Shown here: positions 1 to 7,539 of the stretch, piece after piece
Position numbering within the stretch: the stretch's first letter is position 1
Layout of the letters: every line of letters begins with the position of its first letter
Source: a virus
Strand: one strand, 5' to 3'
IMG/VR virus record: IMGVR_UViG_3300035703_000077
Span: 1-64,000 of that record
Length of the DNA stretch: 64,000 nt
The notes under the pieces: model-generated
What the model saw: the letters and a program-made list of their open reading frames with translations, nothing else
Told to the model about the DNA's origin: nothing
Databases searched by the model: none
Position numbers and translations under genes: made by a program

Positions 1-1569
1 GCGCGGCGTAAAGTTTGCCGGGTCATACACCAATGGTGTCATGATAAGCGGTACATACGGAGCATAAACCGCACCAGTCTCAAGGAAGTTATTTCCTCTA
101 AAGCCCATTAAGATCTCGTTAGAGGTCATATATGGGTTCTTGTAAACGGTGTATCTATTAGCCATAGAGCCAATTGAAGTTACACCAGCTGCAAATTGCA
201 TTGCATCTTTGTCAGCGTTAGTAATGAATCCTGGGATCGACTCCAGAATCGTACATACGTCAGGCGAAGCCACGACAAAGTTTGCACCACCGCGAAGTGT
301 TAATTGGTGAATCTTGTTAGATACTTTGTTCAATTTAACACCAAGGGTTTGGTACCAAGTGTTCTTTTGGTATGCGAGCGACGAATCACCACCTACCCAA
401 GCACCCGTATTTGGGTTGTACTCTTCACCTACCACGGTTGACCAGTATTCGGTCGTCAGTGCGTTGGTCTTTAACATATCAAGGATTTCCAAGTCGATTT
501 CCAAAGAAATGTACTCGGATAACATAGATGTTAATTCAGCTTCAGCGTCAATCGAGTGGTAAGCATTCAAGTCTTGGGCAAGTTCAGGAGTCCAGACAGC
601 CTTTAACTTTCTTGTCTTAGCAACGATTGCTTCGCTTCTTAATTCAAGGTCGATTTCAGGAATGTTGATATCCGTACCATCATTCAATCCGTTGGTTGCA
701 CCAGTACCTCTAATTGGGTCTTGATCTTCGAAGTCACCTCTGTCATAATCTAATGGTTGCTCGGAGAATTTAACCAAAACCGTACCAGAACCAGATGCAA
801 TGTTCGTTACTTTAGCAAAGAAATAAACATTAGTTGCATCAGCATAAGTAAATTGTGGGTAGAACGAATCTGCCGCAGCAAATACAGAAGACGAGAAGTA
901 GAACGAACGTGCTGCTTCATAGTCTGCAGAACCAGAGAAATTAGCCTTTGGAATTGCAATTCTAGCTAAGCGGTCGGTAGGAGCCGTACCAGCAGTAGAT
1001 GCAGAAAGTGCTGCATCAAAACCTACTTGCACCCAAGATGCAGTAGTTACAGTACCAACAGTAGTGGTTTCAGTCGTATTTACGGTATAACCATAACGTC
1101 CTTCACCGTACAAACCGTTAACTGCTTCTTTAGTTCTACCAAAGTCACCGTTAAACGTGGAAGTACCATTACCACCGAATAAAGATTTACCGTCAAACGC
1201 AGGATTACCTGGCTTAGCAGTACCATACTTGAAGTCCAAGTAGAAAATAAGACCAGAAGGCAAGTTCATAGGTTGAACCGAAACAAATTCTTTTGCAGCG
1301 ATTTCACCAAAAATACGTCTTACCAACGGAAGTGCAACACCACTCCACTCTTCGGAACCAGTTGCAGTACCAGTCGAGGTAGCCTCGTCAAGTAATTGCT
1401 TTGCTTGGTTCTCCAACAGAACAGACATAGAATGTTGTTCTCTCTCTTTCAGACCTTCCAAAAGACCAGTTTTAGACCACTTAGTACGCAGTCCTCTAGT
1501 TTGTTCAAGCATTACTGCTTGTGGGTTTTTACCCTCCATCAGTCTATTAATGTCAAAATTACGTTTCAT
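1..1569 (-). CDS. 23: Major capsid protein gp23, C-terminus cut by window edge
   Basis: This is the T4-type major capsid protein that builds the hexamers of the head. 523 codons are visible and the frame is still open at the left edge, in a region (YDPANFTPR) that in T4 gp23 lies near the C-terminus, so roughly the last 50 residues are probably missing. The N-terminus MKRNFDINRLMEGKN is a removable propeptide. The stretch QLLDEATSTGT at residues 58-68 matches the place where T4 gp23 is cut after Glu65, so I predict cleavage between E62 and A63. The following VRRIFGEIAAKEFVSVQPMN matches the conserved start of the mature T4 protein. The gene follows the scaffold gene after 14 bases and has a strong AAGGAG ribosome binding site. 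Confidence 0.95.
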   Translation of the reverse strand, partial: MKRNFDINRLMEGKNPQAVMLEQTRGLRTKWSKTGLLEGLKEREQHSMSVLLENQAKQLLDEATSTGTATGSEEWSGVALPLVRRIFGEIAAKEFVSVQPMNLPSGLIFYLDFKYGTAKPGNPAFDGKSLFGGNGTSTFNGDFGRTKEAVNGLYGEGRYGYTVNTTETTTVGTVTTASWVQVGFDAALSASTAGTAPTDRLARIAIPKANFSGSADYEAARSFYFSSSVFAAADSFYPQFTYADATNVYFFAKVTNIASGSGTVLVKFSEQPLDYDRGDFEDQDPIRGTGATNGLNDGTDINIPEIDLELRSEAIVAKTRKLKAVWTPELAQDLNAYHSIDAEAELTSMLSEYISLEIDLEILDMLKTNALTTEYWSTVVGEEYNPNTGAWVGGDSSLAYQKNTWYQTLGVKLNKVSNKIHQLTLRGGANFVVASPDVCTILESIPGFITNADKDAMQFAAGVTSIGSMANRYTVYKNPYMTSNEILMGFRGNNFLETGAVYAPYVPLIMTPLVYDPANFTPR

Positions 1570-1579
1570 TTATCGAATA

Positions 1580-1585
1580 CTCCTT
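1580..1585 (-). promoter_or_regulatory. Strong Shine-Dalgarno site of the capsid gene
   Basis: The minus strand reads AAGGAG, ten bases before the ATG at 1569. It overlaps the stop codon of the scaffold gene, so scaffold and capsid translation are closely linked. It is among the best Shine-Dalgarno sequences in the window, in front of what should be the most heavily made protein. Confidence 0.8.
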
Positions 1586-2639
1586 ATTTTTTTTTAATGA
1601 TTCCAGCTAATTCCTGGTTTCTTCTTTGAAACTCGGACACGCTAAAATCTACATTTTCTTTTAAAATACCTTTAGGTGCTGTAGACTTGCTTGCCTTTGA
1701 TGCAAAACCTTCAGTTAAGTTTTTCATTTTTTTAGAGCCTGCCAATTTCATAGATTCTGAAATGGTAGCGAATACAAGTTTAACCTCTCTAACAGAACTT
1801 GTTCTGTCGAAAGATTCAACAATTTTAATTTTCTGCTCATTTGTCAAATTATATTGTCTAAATACCTTATTTGCAAAAAGTAATTTAGCATTTAACAAAT
1901 TCACTTCATTAATTGTTTTCTTTAAAACACCGATAGTTTTATATGCTTCTTCTAATTCAGCTTCTAATTCTTCAGTATTGCCCATTTCTTCTTCTTCTGC
2001 CATTTCTTCCGAATCCTCATCGCCATAGCCCATTTCACGTAGGATTTCATCTAAATCGAACTCATCTTCTTCAGATACTTCTTCTTCATCGTCTTCCATA
2101 TCATCCATTTCAAGTTCAATTTCCTCATCATCATCGTCCATATCCAAATTAGTGTCGCCCATATCCATATCGGCATCGGCATCTTCTAATTCACCTTCTA
2201 ACTCTCTGATGATTTCTTCCAAGTCCATTTCATCCTCATCATATTCTTCTTCCTCATCAATGTCAAGGGTCGCACCTGTAACATCGTCCATATCATCTTC
2301 TTCTGTCAAATCATCAATGACTTCAACATTATCGTCCTCTTCACCAACGTCTGCGGTTTCCTCATCGGTTTCAGGGTCTAATTCAGTATTAGCGTATAGA
2401 TCAGGTTCTACGTTATCGCCCATACCAATATCACTTGAATCCAATTCCTCCTCCATATCCATATTTTCTTCGTCATTTTCCATTTCGGATTGAATTTTAC
2501 GAGAAATTATAGATTGTAGCCTTGGTGTCAAAGCCTCCTGAATAGCTAATTCTGCATTTTTAAGGGCAGTTTCCCTTACAGCTTTAGCATCAGCAATAGC
2601 TTCTTTCAATAAATTTGAATTTGCTTTTTTACTTGCCAT
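1584..2639 (-). CDS. 22: Prohead core scaffold protein, gp22-like
   Basis: This is probably the main internal scaffold around which the prohead shell assembles, to be degraded later by the prohead protease. The protein has 351 residues: a basic helical N-terminus (residues 1-55), a very long run rich in Asp and Glu (about 55-235), and a helical C-terminus. Sequence similarity alone does not prove gp22. The call rests on the place directly before gp23 and after gp21, the size, and the acidic helical composition. I start at the ATG giving MASKKANSNLL. The frame can be extended five codons to a TTG, which is less likely. A hairpin with a T-run lies about 95 bases upstream, so this gene and gp23 may form a separate transcript. 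Confidence 0.8.
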   Translation of the reverse strand: MASKKANSNLLKEAIADAKAVRETALKNAELAIQEALTPRLQSIISRKIQSEMENDEENMDMEEELDSSDIGMGDNVEPDLYANTELDPETDEETADVGEEDDNVEVIDDLTEEDDMDDVTGATLDIDEEEEYDEDEMDLEEIIRELEGELEDADADMDMGDTNLDMDDDDEEIELEMDDMEDDEEEVSEEDEFDLDEILREMGYGDEDSEEMAEEEEMGNTEELEAELEEAYKTIGVLKKTINEVNLLNAKLLFANKVFRQYNLTNEQKIKIVESFDRTSSVREVKLVFATISESMKLAGSKKMKNLTEGFASKASKSTAPKGILKENVDFSVSEFQRRNQELAGIIKKK

Positions 2640-2733
2640 TTTTATTTTATCCAATTTATGAAATCATTATTGATTCCAACGAAGTTTTATGGTTGTTCGG
2701 TCACTACACATTAAAGGTGAGTATTCATTAACC

Positions 2734-2759
2734 AAAAAAAGATCTAAATAAGTTAGACC
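2734..2759 (-). terminator. Intrinsic terminator between the bS21 gene and the scaffold gene
   Basis: On the minus strand GGTCTAA pairs with TTAGATC (7 bp including one G-U pair) around a 5-base loop, followed directly by seven T. It lies about 50 bases past the bS21 stop and separates the small-gene block from gp22-gp23. Confidence 0.6.
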
Positions 2760-2766
2760 ATTGTAA

Positions 2767-2774
2767 TATTTATA
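2767..2774 (-). promoter_or_regulatory. Possible T4-type late promoter box (TATAAATA)
   Basis: The minus strand reads TATAAATA, the exact consensus of T4 late promoters, in the gap before the scaffold and capsid genes. A gp55-like late sigma factor is encoded at 60799-61599. The region is A/T-rich, the box is part of a palindrome, and a terminator-like hairpin lies just downstream, so chance is possible. Confidence 0.3.
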
Positions 2775-2808
2775 AATATAATTATTTTAAAAAATAACTA
2801 ATTTTAAA

Positions 2809-3021
2809 TTAAGTGCGCCAATTATCATTGGCTTTTGATACTAAGTGTTGTTGTCGTAACTTTTTTTTATATTCTTTTTTAGCTCTGGATGGTTTTATAT
2901 AATATTGTCTATCAAATAATTCTTGTAAATGTCCACTTTCCATTACCATTTTTTTAAATAACCGAATTGCTTTATCTACATTACCGCCCTTAACCCTAAC
3001 TGCAACTTTTCCTTTTTTCAT
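2809..3021 (-). CDS. rpsU: Ribosomal protein bS21 homologue
   Basis: This 70-residue protein matches the bacterial small-subunit protein bS21 over its whole length. It has the conserved start VRVKGGNVDKAIRLFKKMV, the turn before ELFDRQYYIKPS, and a lysine-rich C-terminal helix. bS21 sits near the 3' end of 16S rRNA, beside the anti-Shine-Dalgarno sequence, and acts in initiation. Tyr40, Tyr41 and Tyr51 lie in the part that faces that region. Phage copies of bS21 are known from metagenomes and are thought to replace the host protein in ribosomes. The gene has no Shine-Dalgarno sequence of its own, only an A/T-rich leader, and lies between the synthetase-like gene block and the scaffold gene. 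Confidence 0.9.
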   Translation of the reverse strand: MKKGKVAVRVKGGNVDKAIRLFKKMVMESGHLQELFDRQYYIKPSRAKKEYKKKLRQQHLVSKANDNWRT

Positions 3022-3039
3022 ATTTTATAATTTAAGTTT

Positions 3040-3519
3040 TTAAAACATACCAGATTTTCTAACTGAAATGTCTTTCCATTTATCTTTAGGTATTTTATAC
3101 ATATCAATAAATTGCTCCAACGCGTTCTTTAGTGAAAATGCTTTAAGTTGATGAACAAATCTGTTTTGTCCTTGACCATAATGCATTACATAGGTTGCTT
3201 CATTCATTGATTGTTGGTTTCTTATCTCTTGTCGTATAAGTTCTTTCAATCTTTCCATCTTTGCGCCACCGCCGGCTTCAATAGATTTTAATTTAGTGTA
3301 ATATTCTGGATCTTCTGTTAAATGATCTCTTGCAATTTCAGCTGCTAATGTAGCATCATTTGTATGTTCCATTTCTACTTTAACGCCCATTTTAATTTGA
3401 TCTTTTATTTTAGAAACAGGGACGTTGTGCTTTTTGGCAATATCAGCTACAGATAATTTGTCACTTAACCCACCAGCAACCGCATCAGGATTTTCTTTTA
3501 TTAATTTATAGTTTTTCAT
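3040..3519 (-). CDS. Two-module head-associated protein, DUF5661-like plus a tagged C-terminal module
   Basis: The 159-residue protein has two parts. Residues 15-80 (DKLSVADIAKKHNVPV, then VEMEHTNDATLAAEIARDHL) match a small phage and bacterial family I recall as DUF5661, of unknown function. Residues about 88-106 read MERLKELIRQEIRNQQSMNE, which resembles the N-terminal tags of neighbouring genes and ends in a possible prohead-protease site, MNE before ATYV. A short C-terminal module follows (YVMHYGQGQNRFVHQLKAFS). I infer a cargo protein that may be cut in two. The start overlaps the end of the previous gene by 14 bases. No enzymatic residues are evident. Confidence 0.65.
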   Translation of the reverse strand: MKNYKLIKENPDAVAGGLSDKLSVADIAKKHNVPVSKIKDQIKMGVKVEMEHTNDATLAAEIARDHLTEDPEYYTKLKSIEAGGGAKMERLKELIRQEIRNQQSMNEATYVMHYGQGQNRFVHQLKAFSLKNALEQFIDMYKIPKDKWKDISVRKSGMF

Positions 3520-4321
3520 TTAATAAATTCCAAGCTCTATTTAATCGTGTCAATCCTATTCCACCACCAAATCGTTCAAAAAAGTCATAAGATAAAAATT
3601 CGTTTAATTCAGCCTCAACTCGTTCTCTACCAAATAATTCAAACAATTTATCAGCATAACCACCTTCTGTAATATTATAAAACATATTTTTCATATGCTC
3701 AACATCACAACTTCTTTCAGCTGAACCTATTGTCTCTTGACCATACAATATAACATCTATTTTATTGAATAAATCATTAGTCTTATTTTTCATATTCCAA
3801 AAAGGAGATGTTCGTAATGGAAAATTCTGTAAAGATATGTTATCACCAAAATCATCTCGCATTATAGTTTCGTGTTCTGCTTCTAGAATTGACGTATTAT
3901 ATTTTTCACACAATTCATTATAATCTAATACGACAGGTGCACCAAACCCTAAATAATCTAACAATTCACACTCTAAATTATGTAAGTCAGTTATATTACC
4001 CTTTGACTCAAATTCAAACATTGGGAATATCTTTTCGTGTCTTCCATCAATTGGTTCCTTTTCGTCACGATATGAAGTTGATATGCAAAATACACCATCC
4101 CATTTTGGATTTTTTAATAATTCATACTCTAACCACATTTGACCTGTTTGGGGTAATGGCCAAGTCACACCACTATATGTAAAAGTTGAAACTGAATGTG
4201 GGTTTTCGCATGCTGCTAATATTGATAATCTTGATTGAGTTGGAACCTCAATATAATTTTTTGATAAAAAAAATTGTCGTAACTTTTGAACTAAATTATG
4301 ATAGTCTAATGTTTGTTTCAT
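3506..4321 (-). CDS. Class II aminoacyl-tRNA-synthetase-like catalytic core protein
   Basis: The 271-residue protein looks like the catalytic core of the Asp/Asn/Lys class II synthetases without an anticodon-binding domain. Motif 2 is visible as SYRDE (83-87) with H95 and FEFE (102-105), and motif 3 as GGGIGLTRL (252-260). GSAERSCDVEH at 199-209 resembles the segment before motif 3 in AspRS and AsnRS. Such stand-alone cores either activate an amino acid for another acceptor, as in PoxA/EpmA or asparagine synthetase A-type proteins, or have lost activity. Similar proteins named amino acid-tRNA ligase-related occur in Bacteroidota and phages. The substrate cannot be told from sequence. It sits two genes upstream of bS21. 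Confidence 0.75.
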   Translation of the reverse strand: MKQTLDYHNLVQKLRQFFLSKNYIEVPTQSRLSILAACENPHSVSTFTYSGVTWPLPQTGQMWLEYELLKNPKWDGVFCISTSYRDEKEPIDGRHEKIFPMFEFESKGNITDLHNLECELLDYLGFGAPVVLDYNELCEKYNTSILEAEHETIMRDDFGDNISLQNFPLRTSPFWNMKNKTNDLFNKIDVILYGQETIGSAERSCDVEHMKNMFYNITEGGYADKLFELFGRERVEAELNEFLSYDFFERFGGGIGLTRLNRAWNLLNEKL

Positions 4322-4322
4322 A

Positions 4323-4592
4323 TTATTTATTTATTTTTTTGTTTTCTACTTTTTTGCCCCATCCACCTTCTTGTGTCACCTTTTGACCGCTTGTTACAGG
4401 AGTTCCCCAACCACCAAGTTTACTTTCTTGTTTATTGTTTTTAACTTTATAGGTTTTGCCATTTAATTGAAATTCCGTCTTACCTTCCTCTTTGGCTTTT
4501 TTAACTGCCATACCAAATGCATTACCTTCTTTAATTATTTTCTGTATTTCTTCTTTAATAATTTGTCTAAGTTTAAATTCTTTTAATTTCAT
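4323..4592 (-). CDS. Small tagged protein, probable capsid cargo
   Basis: This 89-residue protein of unknown function opens with MKLKEFKLRQIIKEEIQKI, the amphipathic tag shared by several neighbours, followed by IIKE before G, a good match to the L/I-x-E prohead-protease consensus. The remaining roughly 65 residues have a Lys-rich middle (FQLNGKTYKVKN) and two short repeats containing GGWG. No known domain is recognised. It ends one base before the start of the synthetase-like gene, so the two are probably translated from one message. Confidence 0.6.
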   Translation of the reverse strand: MKLKEFKLRQIIKEEIQKIIKEGNAFGMAVKKAKEEGKTEFQLNGKTYKVKNNKQESKLGGWGTPVTSGQKVTQEGGWGKKVENKKINK

Positions 4593-4642
4593 ATTTAGTT
4601 ATCCATTTAGTTACGTATCTATATATATTATAAAAAAATATT

Positions 4643-5245
4643 TTATAAATTATCTAAATAATTGGTTAAATAACCAGCCACTCGGTATGATTTATTTTTA
4701 AGTAATTCAATATCATCTGGCTTTGCATTTGATTTTCGCTTAACCCAATCTGCACATAAAAATCCAATTGGTTTTTGGTCAAACGAATAAAGTGGAAAAT
4801 ACATAGATGATCGTGTTCCACCTGTATCACCGACAGATCCTAGCCCGTGATAATCACTTTCTTTATAATCTTTAATATACAAGCCATCTTCATTTAAAAT
4901 ATGAGCTAAAGATCTTGAATATAATGAACATGGGATTCCTTGAAAAAACGAAGATATTTTAGAAACAGAATCAGCAGTTTGCTCATAAAAAATAGTAAAT
5001 TTTTTAATAGATTTACCAGATGGATAGTAATATGCGCCATTATGAAATTGTGCAATCCACGCTCTATCTGCATCAACCTCTTCCAAAATGGAATTTAATT
5101 CAGCATTTATTAAATCTGAATTTGCTAATAGATCATCTAATGGATCTTTTTTATTTTTCTTTTTATTATCTAAATAAAATTTTGTTACTATTATAAGTAG
5201 AGGACCTAATACCCCAGTTAAAAACGCAATTACTATATCATTCAT
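4643..5245 (-). CDS. Membrane-anchored GAF-like protein
   Basis: The 200-residue protein begins with a hydrophobic helix (residues about 4-23, IVIAFLTGVLGPLLIIVTKF) and a short Lys-rich segment, which predicts an N-terminal anchor with the rest in the cytoplasm. The remainder looks like a GAF-type sensor domain: RAWIAQFHNGAYYYPSG, a central helical part, then SMYFPLYSFDQKPIGFLCADW. GAF domains bind small ligands or act in signalling, but no ligand residues can be named here. The gene lies in the head module, although its topology suggests action at the host membrane. It has no strong ribosome binding site. Confidence 0.55.
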   Translation of the reverse strand: MNDIVIAFLTGVLGPLLIIVTKFYLDNKKKNKKDPLDDLLANSDLINAELNSILEEVDADRAWIAQFHNGAYYYPSGKSIKKFTIFYEQTADSVSKISSFFQGIPCSLYSRSLAHILNEDGLYIKDYKESDYHGLGSVGDTGGTRSSMYFPLYSFDQKPIGFLCADWVKRKSNAKPDDIELLKNKSYRVAGYLTNYLDNL

Positions 5246-5256
5246 TAATTTTTTCC

Positions 5257-5309
5257 AATTAAATTAAAATTATATAACCTAACACTATACATAAATATTT
5301 AATTTAATT
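5257..5309. repeat. AT-only inverted repeat in the intergenic gap
   Basis: Two perfect 12-base arms (AATTAAATTAAA at 5257-5268 and its complement at 5298-5309) are separated by 29 bases between the genes ending at 5339 and starting at 5245. It could form a weak hairpin at the end of the upstream transcript, but the low complexity makes chance likely. Confidence 0.3.
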
Positions 5310-5338
5310 ATTTATTTGAACAATATGTATATTATGTA

Positions 5339-5872
5339 TTACTTTTTATTGTTTTTTAATTTTGTGTATTTAAAATATCTGGTTTGCTCTGCTACATTTT
5401 GTTTTTTGTATGTGTTCTCCACATTAGCAGGTGTCATTCCCAATCGTTGTCTCATCACAGACGGGTCAATGTCGTGAATTTCATAATAGCGAGATAAGAT
5501 GTGTCCCATATCCTCATATAACGTACGAAGTCTAGTATCCAAATCTCTAGCTTCTACGGAAAATCTATCAAACTTTCTACCCAAATCTTCTAGCTCTTTC
5601 ATATTACGTTTGATAGTTACTTTATCAAACCAGTCACCAGCTTCATTTAATGCTAATTCTTTTGCTGCTTCAACTATGCCACCAAGCGTTTCAGCCACCT
5701 CGGTTATATCAGATGGTCTTTCCATTTGATCTTCATATGCTCGGTATGCTGATATAATCTCTAAAAAGTGTTTTTTTAATTCATTAGATAGTTGATTAGT
5801 TTGATTTTCGTTTAAAACAAATCTAAATTTATTTTTATGTAAAAAATCAGTTATATCAAATTGTTTTTTCAT
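5339..5872 (-). CDS. Helical head-module protein of unknown function
   Basis: The 177-residue protein is almost entirely helical by composition, with long charged heptad-like stretches (residues about 25-130), and is likely coiled-coil. Its start, MKKQFDITDFLHKNKFRFVL, is followed by LNE, which could be a prohead-protease site, so it may belong to the tagged cargo group. No enzymatic motif is visible. It lies between a DUF3008-type pair of genes and the GAF-like gene. It might be a core or internal head protein, but this is inference from position only. Confidence 0.55.
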   Translation of the reverse strand: MKKQFDITDFLHKNKFRFVLNENQTNQLSNELKKHFLEIISAYRAYEDQMERPSDITEVAETLGGIVEAAKELALNEAGDWFDKVTIKRNMKELEDLGRKFDRFSVEARDLDTRLRTLYEDMGHILSRYYEIHDIDPSVMRQRLGMTPANVENTYKKQNVAEQTRYFKYTKLKNNKK

Positions 5873-5901
5873 TTTTATGTCTCTTTATTTTATTGTTTGA
5901 A

Positions 5902-6180
5902 TTAAAACTCGTGATAGCCAGAATTGGCTTGTTCTATATAGTTTTCTGAATTTACAATATGGTCTTGAATCCACCCTGGAATATCTTTTTCCATCATTCC
6001 TATCTTTTCTTTTAATTCTGTCGCATTTTTTATAATGGAATCCAATGAAGTTTGCGCCATTGATACTTCGTGGTCTTGTTCCTGTATTGTAGGTTTGAAT
6101 GCAGTATGAAACGGGTTTGAATGGACTTTACCCAATTCAAATCCTTCTTTTTGTAATATTTTTTTTAATCTCATATTCAT
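5902..6180 (-). CDS. Small conserved phage head-module protein
   Basis: The 92-residue protein has a short Lys-rich start (MNMRLKKILQKEGFELGK) and a helical body with HEVSMAQTSLDSIIKNATEL and DIPGWIQDHIVNSENYIEQA. I recognise this pattern from many T4-like phages of aquatic samples, where it has no assigned function. The ATG at 6180 overlaps the TGA of the previous gene (ATGA), so translation is probably coupled, and this decides the start over the second ATG two codons later. The tag-like N-terminus and the location suggest an internal head protein. Confidence 0.65.
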   Translation of the reverse strand: MNMRLKKILQKEGFELGKVHSNPFHTAFKPTIQEQDHEVSMAQTSLDSIIKNATELKEKIGMMEKDIPGWIQDHIVNSENYIEQANSGYHEF

Positions 6181-6434
6181 TTTTTATTTGAAGATTTATT
6201 TACGGATTCTTTCATTTCTTTATAAATTTCTTTAATCATTTCACGAATGATATTTTCAACTTTTTTTGGTAGTCCGGTATGTGAAGTTCCTGCATACTTA
6301 CGTAATTCTTTTTCGGACATACTATCTACAATATTAAGGACTTCATCAGAAACTTCCGATCTTGGGGTGTCACCTCGTTTAACCGAAAGGGCAAGACCCA
6401 TTATTTTTTGTTGTTGTTGCGATACTGCTGGCAT
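6177..6434 (-). CDS. DUF3008-like small protein with a C-terminal tag helix
   Basis: The 85-residue protein has the typical DUF3008 layout: MPAVSQQQQKIMGLAL at the start, a KRGDTPRSEVS turn, then DSMSEKELRKYAGTSHTGLP. The family is small, of unknown function, and common in phages and some bacteria. Unusually, the end (VENIIREMIKEIYKEM) resembles the amphipathic tag found at the start of other proteins in this region. A strong AAGGAG site lies at 6445-6450. The stop overlaps the next start as ATGA. Confidence 0.65.
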   Translation of the reverse strand: MPAVSQQQQKIMGLALSVKRGDTPRSEVSDEVLNIVDSMSEKELRKYAGTSHTGLPKKVENIIREMIKEIYKEMKESVNKSSNKK

Positions 6435-6439
6435 TGTTT

Positions 6440-6883
6440 TTAATCTCCTTTTACTATTGTGTAAGATCTTGCTTTCACTTTCTTTTTAATATCATCTACA
6501 GATAACTTTTTAGATAGCGGTGTATTTAATATAGAAAAATCACCACCAACTACCAAGCCATTTGGTAGTTTTTCCAACTTACTGCTATGAGCAAAAAAAT
6601 TACCATCAACTTTTCTTAAATTTGGTAATTCTTTAATTTTAGTACCAACTATACTTAAATTACCCTTAACGTGAGTTAAAAGTGATAGTCCTTCTGGAAC
6701 TTGTTTCAAATCCGAAAAATCCAAATCACCTTCTTGACCGTTTCTTACGTATGCATACACACGTTCTTTTGCAGGTTTAAAATAATACCTATTATCTGCG
6801 GATAAGGGTTTATCTGCATTAGAAAAAGATTCATTAATTACTTCTCTAATTATTTCTCGCAGTTGTGATTTTGTAATTTTCAT
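6440..6883 (-). CDS. Tagged leucine-rich-repeat-like protein
   Basis: The 147-residue protein opens with the tag MKITKSQLREIIREVINE, ending in a possible prohead-protease site (INE before S). After a linker come three to four short repeats of the form LP.GL..GG.., for example VPEGLSLLTHVKGNLSI, KELPNLRKVDGNFFA and KLPNGLVVGGDFSIL, which look like a small leucine-rich-repeat solenoid that usually binds another protein. The target is unknown. An AAAGGAT ribosome binding site precedes the ATG. If the tag is a capsid-targeting signal, this binding protein would be delivered into the host with the DNA. Confidence 0.6.
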   Translation of the reverse strand: MKITKSQLREIIREVINESFSNADKPLSADNRYYFKPAKERVYAYVRNGQEGDLDFSDLKQVPEGLSLLTHVKGNLSIVGTKIKELPNLRKVDGNFFAHSSKLEKLPNGLVVGGDFSILNTPLSKKLSVDDIKKKVKARSYTIVKGD

Positions 6884-6884
6884 T
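6863..6884 (-). repeat. 22-bp direct repeat, copy 1, coding the shared tag start
   Basis: These 22 bases are identical to 7891-7912. Both copies cover the ATG and the codons for MKITKSQ of two otherwise unrelated proteins, which suggests that the tag module has been copied between genes. Confidence 0.75.
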
Positions 6885-6926
6885 GATTTATCCTTTTTAT
6901 GTATATAAATATCATTTTTTGTTTTT

Positions 6927-7508
6927 TTAACGTAACATTATCATTTCTTTCATTAGGTGCTGTGCTCTACACCAATCACCACATTTGTCCGCAGTTATTT
7001 TATTTACAACTGATTCGTAAATAGGTGTCATAAATGCACCGTGGGTGGATGGGTTAGATACAAAATCCCAACATAACAATTCAAAATCCTCACCAACTTC
7101 TGTCTTTCCACCGTTTTGTTGAGTTGAACCCATACCACGAGATGAAATACCTAATAGAATTTCAGCTCTCAATAATTCTTTTAGAATATTACCAGATGGT
7201 GTTGGTAAAATTTCAACTACACCAACAATATCGTTTCCATTCCAATATAATTCTTTTATGTTATGGGATACATTTTTTAAATTAATAACGGTAGAATCTG
7301 GGTGGTCTAATTCACCAAGTGCTCTACGTTCTTTGATTAATTTTTGGTATTTATCAACTTCACGACGTAAAACACGTTCAGGATATATTCTACCATTTTG
7401 GTTTTCTGCACCTGCACGCTGTAGGACACCCTTTACAAGTGTCCTACCATTTGCATCCTCATTTATTTTACCTTCAAAAAGTTGTGTTTCAATTAAAAGT
7501 GATTTCAT
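6927..7508 (-). CDS. 21: Prohead core protease gp21
   Basis: The 193-residue protein is the serine protease that matures the T4-type prohead by cutting scaffold, capsid and internal proteins at L/I-x-E sites. The catalytic His lies in LGELDHP (H69) and the Ser in LLGISSRGMGS (S122 or S123), with DFELLCWDFVSNPS after them, as in herpesvirus-like prohead proteases. RAGAENQNGRIYP (31-43) is a further family signature. Its own N-terminus has possible self-cleavage sites (LFE before G, INE before D). It is close to T4 gp21 in length (about 210 residues). It is surrounded by genes carrying candidate substrate sites. Confidence 0.93.
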   Translation of the reverse strand: MKSLLIETQLFEGKINEDANGRTLVKGVLQRAGAENQNGRIYPERVLRREVDKYQKLIKERRALGELDHPDSTVINLKNVSHNIKELYWNGNDIVGVVEILPTPSGNILKELLRAEILLGISSRGMGSTQQNGGKTEVGEDFELLCWDFVSNPSTHGAFMTPIYESVVNKITADKCGDWCRAQHLMKEMIMLR

Positions 7509-7539
7509 TTTTATACTCTCTTGTTAAATAGTATTGTAA

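Noticed and set aside
2152-2493. Ser-rich open frame on the plus strand
   Set aside because: It is the complement of the Asp/Glu-rich scaffold gene, where acidic codons read backwards as Ser and Ile codons. It has no ribosome binding site and lies against all neighbouring genes.
2640-2654. TTG start for the scaffold gene
   Set aside because: An ATG five codons later gives the clean start MASKK, and nothing supports TTG use here.
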